Shown piece after piece: positions 28,729 to 37,401 of a DNA stretch of 64,000 nt. The DNA is from Variovorax saccharolyticus (GTDB lineage: Bacteria > Pseudomonadota > Gammaproteobacteria > Burkholderiales > Burkholderiaceae_C), in the NCBI RefSeq assembly GCF_030316765.1, contig NZ_JASZYT010000004.1:248001-312000 (forward strand), written 5' to 3'. The notes under the pieces are model-generated. The model did no database searches, was not told the DNA's origin, and saw only the letters and a program-made list of their open reading frames with translations. The position numbers were made by a program, and so were the translations under genes. Position 1 is the first letter of the stretch; each line of letters opens with the position of its first letter.

Positions 28729-28798
28729 CACGCATCTCGCGTGCGTGCGTGGCCGCTGCGTCGGTACGGGGTAACCCCGATAGGGAATTAAAAAAAAA

Positions 28799-28812
28799 TT
28801 GACCGTGGTCAA
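28799..28812. promoter_or_regulatory. FNR-type palindrome before tctC
   Basis: The sequence TTGACCGTGGTCAA (TTGAC-N4-GTCAA) follows directly after an A9 tract (28790-28798) and lies 101 bases before the tctC start. The same half-sites occur at 33655-33668 beside the Crp/Fnr-family gene, which is the obvious binder. Confidence 0.7.
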
Positions 28813-28913
28813 GCCGCTTCTCTCATGCGGAGTCGCAGCATTCAGCCCACCGGAAATCTGCCCGCAGAGTTCCAGAAGAAATCAGAGCCAAGCGACGATT
28901 TACAGGAGACAAC

Positions 28914-29954
28914 ATGATCAAGAATTTGCTTTTGCGTTCGCGCCTCGGTGCGGCGAGATTCGCTGGTCCCGCAATGGTTGCCGCCACGGCCCTCGCGGCG
29001 GTGTCGACTCCTGTGCTGGCCTGGGAACCCGTCAAGCCGGTGGAGTTCGTCGTTCCGGCCGGAACGGGCGGAGGCGCCGACCAGATGGCCCGCCTGATCC
29101 AGGGCATCGTCGTCAAGCACAAGCTCATGAAAGAGCCGCTGGTGGTCGTCAACAAGTCGGGTGGGGCCGGCGCGGAAGGCTTCCTCTCGGTGAAGGAGGC
29201 CAAGGGCGACCCGCACAAGATCATCATCTCGCTGTCGAACCTGTTCACCACGCCGATGGCGACGGGCGTCCCCTTCAACTGGAAGGACATGAGCCCGGTG
29301 GCAATGATGGCGCTCGACCAGTTCGTGCTGTGGACGAATGCCGGCGAGCCCTACAAGAACGCGGGCGAGTACATCGCCGCCGTGAAGGCCGGGGGGCCGA
29401 ACAAGTTCAAGATGGGCGGCACCGGCTCCAAGCAGGAAGACCAGATCATCACGGTGGCGATCGAGAAGGCCACCGGCACCAAGTTCATCTATGTCCCGTT
29501 CAAGGGCGGCGGCGAGGTCGCGGTCCAGCTGGTGGGCAACCACGTGAACTCGACCGTGAACAACCCGATCGAGGCCGTGGCCCAGTGGCGCGCCGGCTCG
29601 CTGCGCGCGCTGTGCGTGTTCGACGCCGAACGCATGCCCTTCAAGGCCAAGGTGACCGACACCCAGTCCTGGAACGACATCCCGACCTGCAAGGAAGCCG
29701 GCATCCCCACCGACTACACGATGCTGCGCGGCATCTTCATGCCCGCGGGCGTGACGCCCGAGCAGCGCGCCTTCTATGTGGACCTCCTGACGAAGATCGC
29801 CGCCACGCCCGAGTGGAAGGAATACATGGAAAAGGGCGCCTTCAATCCGAAGTTCATGACCGGCGAGGCATTCACGAAGTGGCTCGGCGAGGCCGAGGCC
29901 GCGCATCGGACCCTGATGACCGAAGCCGGCTTCATGGCCGGTTCCAGCAAGTAG
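28914..29954 (+). CDS. tctC: Tripartite tricarboxylate transporter receptor TctC
   Basis: A protein of 346 residues; GGAGA precedes the ATG. The signal peptide is about 36 residues, ending PVLA before WEPVKPVEF. Landmarks are VEFVVPAGTGGGADQMA, VVVNKSGGAGAEG, KMGGTGSKQED and VPFKGGGEVAVQLVG. It diverges from the other Bug proteins here and belongs to the TctC form found next to its own tctB/tctA. Given the downstream oxc/frc genes the ligand is probably oxalate or another small dicarboxylate (inference). The 107-base gap before tctB contains a CACCG/CGGTG hairpin, which may set receptor above permease levels. Confidence 0.92.
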   Translation: MIKNLLLRSRLGAARFAGPAMVAATALAAVSTPVLAWEPVKPVEFVVPAGTGGGADQMARLIQGIVVKHKLMKEPLVVVNKSGGAGAEGFLSVKEAKGDPHKIIISLSNLFTTPMATGVPFNWKDMSPVAMMALDQFVLWTNAGEPYKNAGEYIAAVKAGGPNKFKMGGTGSKQEDQIITVAIEKATGTKFIYVPFKGGGEVAVQLVGNHVNSTVNNPIEAVAQWRAGSLRALCVFDAERMPFKAKVTDTQSWNDIPTCKEAGIPTDYTMLRGIFMPAGVTPEQRAFYVDLLTKIAATPEWKEYMEKGAFNPKFMTGEAFTKWLGEAEAAHRTLMTEAGFMAGSSK

Positions 29955-30062
29955 CACGCACCGGCTGGCGCCAGGCGGTGCCGGAGGTGGTCACTGCCGA
30001 CGCGGCCGGTGGCGATGGCGCTCGCCTTTGCCCTTGTTTGATTCAACACGATTGGGGACTCG

Positions 30063-30584
30063 ATGCAGGACAACGAAGACTCCACTGGCGCGCCACGCAC
30101 GGGCGTCGCCACCAATATCGTCGACGCGGCGGTCGCCCTGGTGCTGCTCGCGGTGGGCATCGTGGTGATCGTCGAGAGCCGCCGCCTGGGAGCAGGCTGG
30201 ACCAGCGACGGTCCGGGATCGGGCTACTTCCCGTTCTGGATCGGCTTGATCCTGTCGATCTCCGCCGCCGGCATCCTGTATGAGGCGCTGCTGGGCAAGA
30301 ACAGGAACACCCAGGTCTTCGTCGACGCCGTCCAGCTGAGGCGGGTGATGTCGGTGCTGCTGCCGGCGACGCTCTACGTGGCCGTGGTCTCGCTCCTGGG
30401 GCTGTACCTGGCTTCGGCGATCTACATCGCGCTGTTCATGATCGTGCTGGGCAAGTACTCGCGCATCAAGAGCGTGATCGTCGCGCTGGCCGTCAACGCG
30501 ACCTTCTTCTTCATGTTCGAAGTGTGGTTCAAGGTGCCGCTGTTCAAAGGCGCACTCGACCCCCTTCGCTTTCTCGGCTACTGA
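30063..30584 (+). CDS. tctB: Tripartite tricarboxylate transporter small permease TctB
   Basis: A protein of 173 residues with four predicted transmembrane helices (LVLLAVGIVVIVESRRLG, then PFWIGLILSISAAGILYEALL, VLLPATLYVAVVSLLGLYLA, and a last helix near VNATFFFMFEVW). The GPGSGYFPFWIG segment is the TctB hallmark. It sits 17 bases before tctA and forms the transporter's small membrane subunit. Confidence 0.92.
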   Translation: MQDNEDSTGAPRTGVATNIVDAAVALVLLAVGIVVIVESRRLGAGWTSDGPGSGYFPFWIGLILSISAAGILYEALLGKNRNTQVFVDAVQLRRVMSVLLPATLYVAVVSLLGLYLASAIYIALFMIVLGKYSRIKSVIVALAVNATFFFMFEVWFKVPLFKGALDPLRFLGY

Positions 30585-30601
30585 GCACGGAGCAACACGC
30601 G

Positions 30602-32131
30602 ATGGACGAAATCAGTGCCTTGATGCAAGGCTTCTCAGTGATCCTGACGCCGATGAACATCCTGCTGATGTTCGTCGGGATCATCCTCGGGGTTCTCATT
30701 GGCGTGCTGCCCGGCCTGGGCGGCGCCAACGGCGTGGCGATCCTGCTGCCGCTCACCTTCACGATGTCGCCGACCTCGGCCATCATCATGCTGTCCTGCA
30801 TCTACTGGGGGGCGCTGTTCGGCGGGGCGATCACCTCGATCCTGTTCAACATCCCGGGCGAACCGTGGTCCGTGGCGACCACCTTCGACGGCTATCCGAT
30901 GGCCCAGCGCGGACGTGCCGGCGAGGCCTTGACGACCGCCTTCACCTCGTCCTTCGTCGGCGCCTTCTTCGCGGTGGTCATGATCACCTTCCTGGCACCG
31001 CTGGTGGCCAAGTTCGCGCTCAAGTTCGGCTCGCCCGAGTTCTTCGCCGTCTATCTGCTCACCTTCTGCAGCTTCGTCGGCATGGGCAAGGGTTCGCCCT
31101 TCAAGATCCTGGCGTCGATGGCGCTCGGCTTCGCACTGGCGAGCGTCGGCATGGACACGGTCACGGGCCAACTGCGACTGACCTTCGGCCAGACCGAACT
31201 CATGCGCGGCTTCGACTTCCTGATCGCGGTCATCGGCCTGTTCGGCATCGGCGAGATCCTGCTGTCGATGGAAGAGGGCCTGAAGTTCTCCGGCAAGACC
31301 GCCAAGATCAGCCCCAAGGTGGTGCTCGAGACCTGGAAGCAGCTGCCGCAGTTCTGGGTGACCTCGCTGCGCAGTTCGCTGGTGGGCATCTGGATGGGCA
31401 TCACGCCGGGCGGCGCCACGCCGGCCTCGTTCATGAGCTATGGGCTGGCGAAGAAGATGTCGCGCAAGGGCTCCAAGTTCGGGACCGGCGAAATGGAAGG
31501 CGTGGTGGCGCCGGAGACCGCGGCCCATGCGGCCGGCACCAGCGCGCTGCTGCCGATGCTGGCCCTGGGCATCCCCGGCTCGCCGACGGCGGCGGTGCTG
31601 CTGGGCGGACTGCTGATCTGGGGGCTGCAGCCGGGCCCGCTGCTGTTCGTCGAGCAGAAGGACTTCGTGTGGGGCCTGATCGCCAGCATGTACCTGGGCA
31701 ACGTGGTCGGCCTCATCGTGGTCTTGAGCACCGTGCCGCTGTTCGCGTCGATCCTGCGGATTCCCTTCTCGATCATCGCGCCGGTCATCATCGTCATCTG
31801 CGCCATCGGCGCCTACACGGTGCACAACGCGATGCTCGACATCTGGTTCATGCTCGGATTCGGCATCGTCGGCTACCTGTTCAAGAAGCTCGACTTTCCT
31901 CTGGCGCCGCTGGTGCTCGCCCTGGTGCTCGGCGACAAGGCCGAGGATTCGTTCCGGCAGGCGATGCTGATGTCGCAGGGCGACGTCATGATCATGTTCT
32001 CGAATCCGCTGGTCGGCTCCATCACGGCACTGGCCCTGACGCTGTTGTTCTGGCCGCTGATCTCGAAGGTGCTGGCGCTGATCAAGCCCAAGAAGATGGA
32101 CGAGTTCGCCGCAGACCGGCCGCTGGATTGA
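30602..32131 (+). CDS. tctA: Tripartite tricarboxylate transporter large permease TctA
   Basis: A protein of 509 residues with about 12 membrane helices. It carries both TctA signature loops: GVLPGLGGANGVAILLPLTF (residues ~32-51) and GITPGGATPASFMSY, plus IPGSPTAAVLLGGLLIWGLQPGP. It is sodium- or proton-driven and works with TctC and TctB. It is the only TctA in the window, although six Bug/TctC receptors are present. It ends 12 bases before the kinase-like/BON gene, so that gene is in the same operon. Confidence 0.95.
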   Translation: MDEISALMQGFSVILTPMNILLMFVGIILGVLIGVLPGLGGANGVAILLPLTFTMSPTSAIIMLSCIYWGALFGGAITSILFNIPGEPWSVATTFDGYPMAQRGRAGEALTTAFTSSFVGAFFAVVMITFLAPLVAKFALKFGSPEFFAVYLLTFCSFVGMGKGSPFKILASMALGFALASVGMDTVTGQLRLTFGQTELMRGFDFLIAVIGLFGIGEILLSMEEGLKFSGKTAKISPKVVLETWKQLPQFWVTSLRSSLVGIWMGITPGGATPASFMSYGLAKKMSRKGSKFGTGEMEGVVAPETAAHAAGTSALLPMLALGIPGSPTAAVLLGGLLIWGLQPGPLLFVEQKDFVWGLIASMYLGNVVGLIVVLSTVPLFASILRIPFSIIAPVIIVICAIGAYTVHNAMLDIWFMLGFGIVGYLFKKLDFPLAPLVLALVLGDKAEDSFRQAMLMSQGDVMIMFSNPLVGSITALALTLLFWPLISKVLALIKPKKMDEFAADRPLD

Positions 32132-32143
32132 TCGGGGACACAC

Positions 32144-32980
32144 ATGCCAGTCATCGCAATGACCCAGGAAATGGGCTCGCTCGCCAAGGACGTCGCCGTC
32201 AAGCTGGCGCAGACGCTCGAGCTCAACGTCATGCGCCACGAGATCGTGGAGCATGTGGCCGACAAGATGCAGATACCCCAGAGCCTGATCGGGCGACTGC
32301 GCGAGGGCAAGGCAGGACTGATCGAGCGGCTGAAGACCGACCAGCGCAGCGTCGCGCTGTACACGGCCGAAGAACTGTTCGCCCTGGCCGACCGCGGCAA
32401 TGTCGTGCTGCGGGGATGGGGCGCTACCTGCCTGCTGAGGCCGGTCCCGCACGTGGTGTGCGTGCGCGTGACGCGCTCGATGCGAAAGCGCGTGGAATGG
32501 CTGATGGGGGACCTCGAGACCGATGACGCCGATTTCGCCGAAGCCGAGATCCGCCGCAGCGACCAGGCCCACTCGTCGCGCATGAACGAGCAGTTCGGCG
32601 TGACCTGGGGCGACCCGCTTCTCTACGACCTGGTGCTCAACACGGACCGGGTGTCGGTGGACAGCTGCGTGGAGCAGATCGCCCAGCTGGTGCGCCGCCC
32701 GGAGTTCGCCGAAACCGCGGAGTCGCGGGCGCTGCTGGCCAACATGGCGCTCGAGGCGCGGGTGCGGGTCGCCTTGAAGGACTGGCCCGAGACGCAGGCG
32801 ATCAACGTCACGGTCGAGGCCAAGCAGGGCCGCATCGTCCTGCGCGGCATCGTGCTCAATGCCGAGGAGCGCATGCAGACCGAAACCGTCGCGGCCGCGG
32901 TCGGCGGCGTGAAGAGCGTGGACAACCAGTTGAGGCTGATGGCCACTTCGAGGCGATTCGCTTCGTCGAAACAGACTTGA
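32144..32980 (+). CDS. Cytidylate-kinase-like domain fused to a BON domain, degenerate P-loop
   Basis: A protein of 278 residues. Residues ~1-190 follow the cytidylate_kin2 (PF13189) pattern: IAMTQEMGSLAKDVA at the P-loop position, VVLRGWGATCLL, then RRSDQAHSSRMNEQFGVTW and YDLVLNT. The glycine-rich GSGGRE of active members is replaced by GSLAKD, so nucleotide binding is doubtful. Residues ~200-270 are a BON domain (INVTVEAKQGRIVLRGIV, VKSVDNQLRL), normally a lipid- or ligand-binding module. No signal peptide is seen, so it is cytoplasmic or bound to the inner face of the membrane. It is co-transcribed with tctCBA and convergent with the Crp/Fnr gene. A regulatory role towards the transporter is a guess. 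Confidence 0.8.
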   Translation: MPVIAMTQEMGSLAKDVAVKLAQTLELNVMRHEIVEHVADKMQIPQSLIGRLREGKAGLIERLKTDQRSVALYTAEELFALADRGNVVLRGWGATCLLRPVPHVVCVRVTRSMRKRVEWLMGDLETDDADFAEAEIRRSDQAHSSRMNEQFGVTWGDPLLYDLVLNTDRVSVDSCVEQIAQLVRRPEFAETAESRALLANMALEARVRVALKDWPETQAINVTVEAKQGRIVLRGIVLNAEERMQTETVAAAVGGVKSVDNQLRLMATSRRFASSKQT

Positions 32981-33002
32981 GCGGCGGGGCGGGCGGGGGG
33001 CT

Positions 33003-33611
33003 TCAGATTTTCCCGCGCTTCTTCAGGCGGCTCAGTGTCTCGGCCGAGAGGTTGAGGTAGGAGGCCAGTTCCTTGCTCGGTATTCGGTCGACCAGCTCGG
33101 CATGCTTGCGCATGAACCGGTGCACGCGCCCGGGCGCGTCCAGCAGGTGGAGGGTGATGGTGTGCGCCATGATCTCGCCCATGCCGCGCATCACGCTGAG
33201 CTCGAACAGTTCCTTGGTCGCCGGGCGCTTGTCGAGGAAGGCGATCCATTCCTGCAGCGGCATGCTGGCGACGCGCGCCTTGGTCACGCACACGATCCCG
33301 TAAGGCGTGGGCGTGCCCAGCCGCAGGGCGGCGTAGCTGGTCTCCATGTCGTGCCGGTCGGCGAAGCGCAGGATCATTTCCTTGCCCTCCGGATTGCTCA
33401 CGACCCGCTTGAGGATGCCGTCGAGGATGAAGTACTGCTCCATTTCGCGCACACCCTGGTTCAACAGCACGTCGCCCTTGTTGCCGTCGGCGATCACGAG
33501 ATGCGCCTCCAGTTCGCTGCGGTCGCCGTCGCTCAGATCCTTGAGCAGGGTGTTGTGCCGGAGCTCGACGCGAATGATGTTTTTCTCGGGGTGATTCGAA
33601 AGGGGTGTCAC
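33003..33611 (-). CDS. Crp/Fnr-family regulator without cluster cysteines
   Basis: A protein of 202 residues from the GTG at 33611; no strong ribosome site precedes it, and longer readings would run into the oxc promoter. Residues ~18-115 are the cyclic-nucleotide-type sensor fold (GDVLLNQGVREMEQYFILDG), but the phosphate-binding RxA motif of true CRP is not evident. The HTH ends the protein (IPSKELASYLNLSAETLSRL). Its recognition helix has E191-T-L-S-R195, the ExxSR pattern that reads TTGA in FNR. Only one Cys (C108) is present, so it cannot hold FNR's 4Fe-4S cluster. It is divergent from oxc, with a matching TTGAC-N4-GTCAA site between. Confidence 0.85.
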   Translation of the reverse strand: MTPLSNHPEKNIIRVELRHNTLLKDLSDGDRSELEAHLVIADGNKGDVLLNQGVREMEQYFILDGILKRVVSNPEGKEMILRFADRHDMETSYAALRLGTPTPYGIVCVTKARVASMPLQEWIAFLDKRPATKELFELSVMRGMGEIMAHTITLHLLDAPGRVHRFMRKHAELVDRIPSKELASYLNLSAETLSRLKKRGKI

Positions 33612-33654
33612 TGCAGTCTCATGGGGGTTTTCCCGCGACTTGATTTTCCGAAAA

Positions 33655-33668
33655 TTGACCGAGGTCAA
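33655..33668. promoter_or_regulatory. FNR-type palindrome between the Crp/Fnr gene and oxc
   Basis: TTGACCGAGGTCAA (TTGAC-N4-GTCAA) lies 44 bases upstream of the regulator's GTG and 129 bases before oxc. It shares both half-sites with 28799-28812. It probably serves autoregulation and oxc control by the adjacent Crp/Fnr protein. Confidence 0.7.
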
Positions 33669-33796
33669 CGGGCGGAACGGGAACCCCGAATGATAGTCCT
33701 CACACGACTTCTGGAATCTTTCCAGGCCATGGACCGAACTGCGGGGCAGAGGCACGTGCGCAAGTCGTCGGTACGCATTCGCAACAAGGAGAAAAG

Positions 33797-35530
33797 ATGT
33801 CCGCTGTCCTGGCCACACCGCCGGCAACCTCGAAGTCACAAGAAGAGCCGACCATCGACGGATTCCACCTCGTGATCGACGCGCTCAAGCTGAATGACAT
33901 CGACACGATCTTCGGCCTGCCAGGCATCCCGATCACCGACCTCACGCGGATGGCGCAGGCCGAGGGCATCCGGGTGATCTCGTTCCGCCACGAGCAGCAT
34001 GCGGGCAACGCCGCGGCGGCCGCGGGCTTCCTGACCCAGAAGCCCGGCATCTGCCTGACCGTGTCCGCGCCCGGCTTCCTGAACGGCCTAACCGCCCTCG
34101 CGAACGCCACCACCAACTGCTTTCCGATGATCCTGATCAGCGGATCGAGCGAGCGCGAGATCGTCGACCTGCAGCAGGGCGACTACGAGGAGATGGACCA
34201 GCTTGCGATCGCCAAGCCGCTGTGCAAGGCGGCGTTCCGCGTGCTGCACGCGCAGGACATCGGCGTCGGCATCGCGCGGGCGATCCGATCGGCCGTGTCG
34301 GGCCGCCCGGGCGGCGTATATCTCGACCTGCCGGCCAAACTGTTCTCCCAGACCATGGACGCGGCGGCCGGCCGGAAGTCGCTGATCCGCGTGGTCGATC
34401 CGGCGCCGCGGCAGATCCCCGCGCCCGACGCCGTGAACCGCGCGCTCGATCTGCTGCGGGGCGCCAAGAAGCCCTTGATCCTGCTGGGCAAGGGCGCCGC
34501 CTATGCGCAGGCCGACGCCGACATCCGTGCGCTGGTCGAAAAGACCGGGATCCCCTACCTTCCGATGTCCATGGCCAAGGGCCTGTTGCCCGACACCCAT
34601 GCGCAATCAGCCGCCGCGGCGCGTTCCTTCGTGCTGCAGGAGGCCGACGTCGTGATGCTGGTCGGCGCCAGGCTCAACTGGCTGCTCTCGCACGGCAAGG
34701 GCAAGACCTGGGGCGGGCCGAAGCAGTTCATCCAGGTCGACATCGCACCCACCGAGATCGACAGCAACGTGGCCATCGCCGCACCGGTGATCGGCGACAT
34801 CGGGTCCTGCGTCTCGGCGCTGCTGGCGGGCCTCGGCAGCGGCTGGGCCAAGCCGCCCGCCGAATGGACGGGAGCGATCGCCGAGCGCAAGGACAAGAAC
34901 CAGTCGAAGATGGTCGCCACGCTCGCCGCGCGGCCCTCGCCGATGAACTTCCACAGCGCGCTCAGCGTGATCCGCGATGCGGTCAAGGCGCGCCCCGATG
35001 CCATCGTCGTCAATGAAGGCGCCAACACGCTGGACTTCGCGCGCAGCATCGTCGACATGTACGAGCCGCGCAAGCGCCTCGACGTCGGCACGTGGGGGAT
35101 CATGGGCATCGGCATGGGCTTCGCGGTCGCCGCCGCAGTGGTCACGGGCAAGCCGGTGATCGCCATCGAGGGCGACAGCGCCTTCGGCTTCAGCGGCATG
35201 GAGGTCGAGACCATCTGCCGCTACAACCTGCCGGTCTGCGTCATCGTCTTCAACAACAACGGCGTGTATGGCGGCACCGACGTGAACGCCAGCGGCACCT
35301 CGGACGTGGCGCCCACCGTGTTCGTCAAGAACGCCCGCTACGACAAGCTGATGGAAGCATTCGGCGGCGTGGGCGTCCACGCCACGACCGCGGAGGAACT
35401 GCAGGCGGCCCTCGGCGAGGCGGTCGCTTCCGGCAGGCCGACGCTGATCAACGCCGTGATCGACGAATCCGCGGGCACCGAAAGTGGCCGCATCACCAGC
35501 CTGAACCCCAGTCTGGCGAAGAAGAAGTAA
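33797..35530 (+). CDS. oxc: Oxalyl-CoA decarboxylase
   Basis: A protein of 577 residues dependent on thiamine diphosphate. It turns oxalyl-CoA into formyl-CoA and CO2. It opens with [30 protein letters not shown], has the cofactor-activating Glu66 in [11 protein letters not shown], the ThDP/Mg motif [19 protein letters not shown] (from about 458) closing with NNNGVYGG, and central [11 protein letters not shown] (ADP-binding regulatory region in this family). Length fits (~570). AAGGAG precedes the ATG. It is first gene of the catabolic operon with frc. Confidence 0.96.
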   Translation: MSAVLATPPATSKSQEEPTIDGFHLVIDALKLNDIDTIFGLPGIPITDLTRMAQAEGIRVISFRHEQHAGNAAAAAGFLTQKPGICLTVSAPGFLNGLTALANATTNCFPMILISGSSEREIVDLQQGDYEEMDQLAIAKPLCKAAFRVLHAQDIGVGIARAIRSAVSGRPGGVYLDLPAKLFSQTMDAAAGRKSLIRVVDPAPRQIPAPDAVNRALDLLRGAKKPLILLGKGAAYAQADADIRALVEKTGIPYLPMSMAKGLLPDTHAQSAAAARSFVLQEADVVMLVGARLNWLLSHGKGKTWGGPKQFIQVDIAPTEIDSNVAIAAPVIGDIGSCVSALLAGLGSGWAKPPAEWTGAIAERKDKNQSKMVATLAARPSPMNFHSALSVIRDAVKARPDAIVVNEGANTLDFARSIVDMYEPRKRLDVGTWGIMGIGMGFAVAAAVVTGKPVIAIEGDSAFGFSGMEVETICRYNLPVCVIVFNNNGVYGGTDVNASGTSDVAPTVFVKNARYDKLMEAFGGVGVHATTAEELQAALGEAVASGRPTLINAVIDESAGTESGRITSLNPSLAKKK

Positions 35531-35557
35531 TTGAACGCAACCCAGGAGATCCATCAA

Positions 35558-36814
35558 ATGAGCAGCAACAAACCTCTCAGCGGCATCAAGATCATCGACT
35601 TCACCCACGTGCAGGCGGGTCCGGCCTGCACCCAGATGCTGGCCTGGTTCGGCGCCGACGTGATCAAGGTCGAGCGCCCGGGTGCGGGCGACGTCACCCG
35701 CACGCAACTGCGCGACATCCCCGATGTGGATGCGCTCTACTTCACGATGCTCAACAGCAACAAGCGTTCGCTCACCCTGGACACGAAGCAGCCCGAAGGC
35801 AAGCTGGTGCTGGAAAAGCTGATCAAGGAATCGGACGTGCTGGTCGAGAACTTCGGCCCCGGTGCCCTGGACCGCATGGGCTTCACCTGGGAGCGCATCC
35901 AGGAACTGAACCCGAAGATGATCGTCGCCTCGGTCAAGGGCTTCAGCGACGGCCATCACTACGACGACCTGAAGGTCTACGAGAACGTCGCGCAGTGCGC
36001 GGGTGGCGCCGCATCGACCACCGGCTTCTGGGACGGCCCGCCGACCGTGAGCGCCGCGGCCCTGGGCGACAGCAACACCGGCATGCACCTGGCGATCGGC
36101 ATCCTGACCGCGATCATCGGCCGCCAGCAGACCGGCAGGGGCCAGCGCGTGGCCTGCGCCATGCAGGACGCGGTGCTGAACCTGTGCCGGGTCAAGATGC
36201 GGGACCAGCTTCGGCTGGACAAGCTCGGCTACCTCGAGGAATACCCGCAATACCCGCACGGCACCTTCAGCGACGTCGTGCCGCGCGGCGGCAACGCAGG
36301 CGGCGGCGGCCAGCCGGGCTGGGTCCTGAAGTGCAAGGGCTGGGAGACCGACCCGAACGCGTACATCTACTTCACCGTCCAGGGCCACGCCTGGGCGCCG
36401 ATCTGCGACGCCATCGGCAAGCCCGAGTGGAAGACCGATCCCGACTACATGACGCCGAAGGCGCGCCAGCCGCACATCACGGCGATCTTCGCCACCATCG
36501 AGTCCTGGCTGGCCGACAAGACCAAGTTCGAAGCCGTCGACATCCTGCGCAAGTTCGACATCCCCTGCGCGCCGGTGCTGACCATGAAGGAACTGCTGCA
36601 CGATCCGTCGCTGCGCGCCAGCGGCTCGATCGTCGAGGTGCCGCACAAGGAGCGCGGCAGCTACTTCACCGTCGGCAGCCCGATCAAGTTCTCGGACCTG
36701 AAGCCCGAGATCACCGGCTCGCCGCTGCTGGGCGAGCACACCGACGAAGTGCTGGCCGAGCTCGGCTACAGCAAGGGGCAGATCGCCGAGCTGCACGCGG
36801 CGAAGGCGGTCTGA
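35558..36814 (+). CDS. frc: Formyl-CoA:oxalate CoA-transferase
   Basis: A class III CoA-transferase of 418 residues that moves CoA from formyl-CoA to oxalate, so that with Oxc a cycle releases formate and CO2. Seen: [15 protein letters not shown], catalytic Asp in [11 protein letters not shown] (Asp169 in the FRC/YfdW numbering), the glycine loop [10 protein letters not shown], and [16 protein letters not shown]. Gln stands at position ~48 (RTQLRDIP), as in E. coli YfdW and unlike the Trp of Oxalobacter FRC. AGGAG lies before the ATG. A terminator follows at 36851. Confidence 0.96.
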   Translation: MSSNKPLSGIKIIDFTHVQAGPACTQMLAWFGADVIKVERPGAGDVTRTQLRDIPDVDALYFTMLNSNKRSLTLDTKQPEGKLVLEKLIKESDVLVENFGPGALDRMGFTWERIQELNPKMIVASVKGFSDGHHYDDLKVYENVAQCAGGAASTTGFWDGPPTVSAAALGDSNTGMHLAIGILTAIIGRQQTGRGQRVACAMQDAVLNLCRVKMRDQLRLDKLGYLEEYPQYPHGTFSDVVPRGGNAGGGGQPGWVLKCKGWETDPNAYIYFTVQGHAWAPICDAIGKPEWKTDPDYMTPKARQPHITAIFATIESWLADKTKFEAVDILRKFDIPCAPVLTMKELLHDPSLRASGSIVEVPHKERGSYFTVGSPIKFSDLKPEITGSPLLGEHTDEVLAELGYSKGQIAELHAAKAV

Positions 36815-36850
36815 GCCTGGGCTCCGGTTCGGTCCGGCAACCGGATGGAC

Positions 36851-36876
36851 GGCGCCCGACGGGTGCCGTTTTTCTT
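36851..36876 (+). terminator. Rho-independent terminator after frc
   Basis: The stem GGCGCCC / GGGTGCC (loop GAC, one G-T pair) is followed by GTTTTTCTT, 36 bases after the frc stop. It separates oxc-frc from the PAS gene, so the downstream genes need read-through or their own promoter. Confidence 0.75.
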
Positions 36877-36929
36877 GGCGCCAGCGAGAAGGAAAATGGC
36901 TTGAACACAGCCAATCAAGGAGATGCGCG

Positions 36930-37367
36930 ATGAACTCGGATGTCGACTGTCAGGCCATCGTTGCGGCGGTGGGCGACGCGATCATCGCCTCGGATGCCGC
37001 GGGTGCCATCACGTTGTGGAACCCGGGCGCCGAGCGGATGTTCGGCTACACCGAGGCGGAGGCACTGGGGCGCTCTCTGGACCTCATCACGCCGGAACGC
37101 CTGCGCCAGCGCCACTGGGACGGCTATCACAAATCCATGGATACTGGCACCACGAAATACGGCAACGACTTGCTGCGCGTGCCGGCCGTGCACAAGGACG
37201 GCCGCGCCATGTCCATCGCATTCACGGTGGCCATGCTCTTCACGCCCGAGCGGAAGGTGAGCGCGGTCGTGGCCGTGATTCGTGACGAGACCCAACGCTT
37301 CCAGGACGAGCGCGAGCTTCGCAAACGCGTGGCCGAGCTCGAAGCCCTGGCGGCGGCGGGTCGATGA
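36930..37367 (+). CDS. Single-domain PAS sensor protein
   Basis: A protein of 145 residues with one PAS domain (about 8-115; [21 protein letters not shown] at the start, [17 protein letters not shown] late) and a short charged C-terminal helix (residues 118-142, [14 protein letters not shown]) that could form a coiled coil. No kinase, HTH or GGDEF output is attached. [10 protein letters not shown] around His62 aligns with the FixL-type heme-PAS segment (RxRHDxY), so heme binding is possible but unproven. It lies between the two frc genes and is preceded by AGGAG. Confidence 0.8.
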   Translation: MNSDVDCQAIVAAVGDAIIASDAAGAITLWNPGAERMFGYTEAEALGRSLDLITPERLRQRHWDGYHKSMDTGTTKYGNDLLRVPAVHKDGRAMSIAFTVAMLFTPERKVSAVVAVIRDETQRFQDERELRKRVAELEALAAAGR

Positions 37368-37401
37368 ACCAACGCTGCACAGACAGAGACCGGAGACCCC
37401 C

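Noticed and set aside
28766..28778. GGGGTAACCCC hairpin before the A-tract upstream of tctC
   Set aside because: Stem too short and no T-run on the coding strand, so it is not a convincing terminator for the LysR gene.
33612..33839. N-terminal extension of the Crp/Fnr protein (75 more residues)
   Set aside because: It would cover the palindrome, the oxc promoter and the oxc start, and shows no homology-like sequence.
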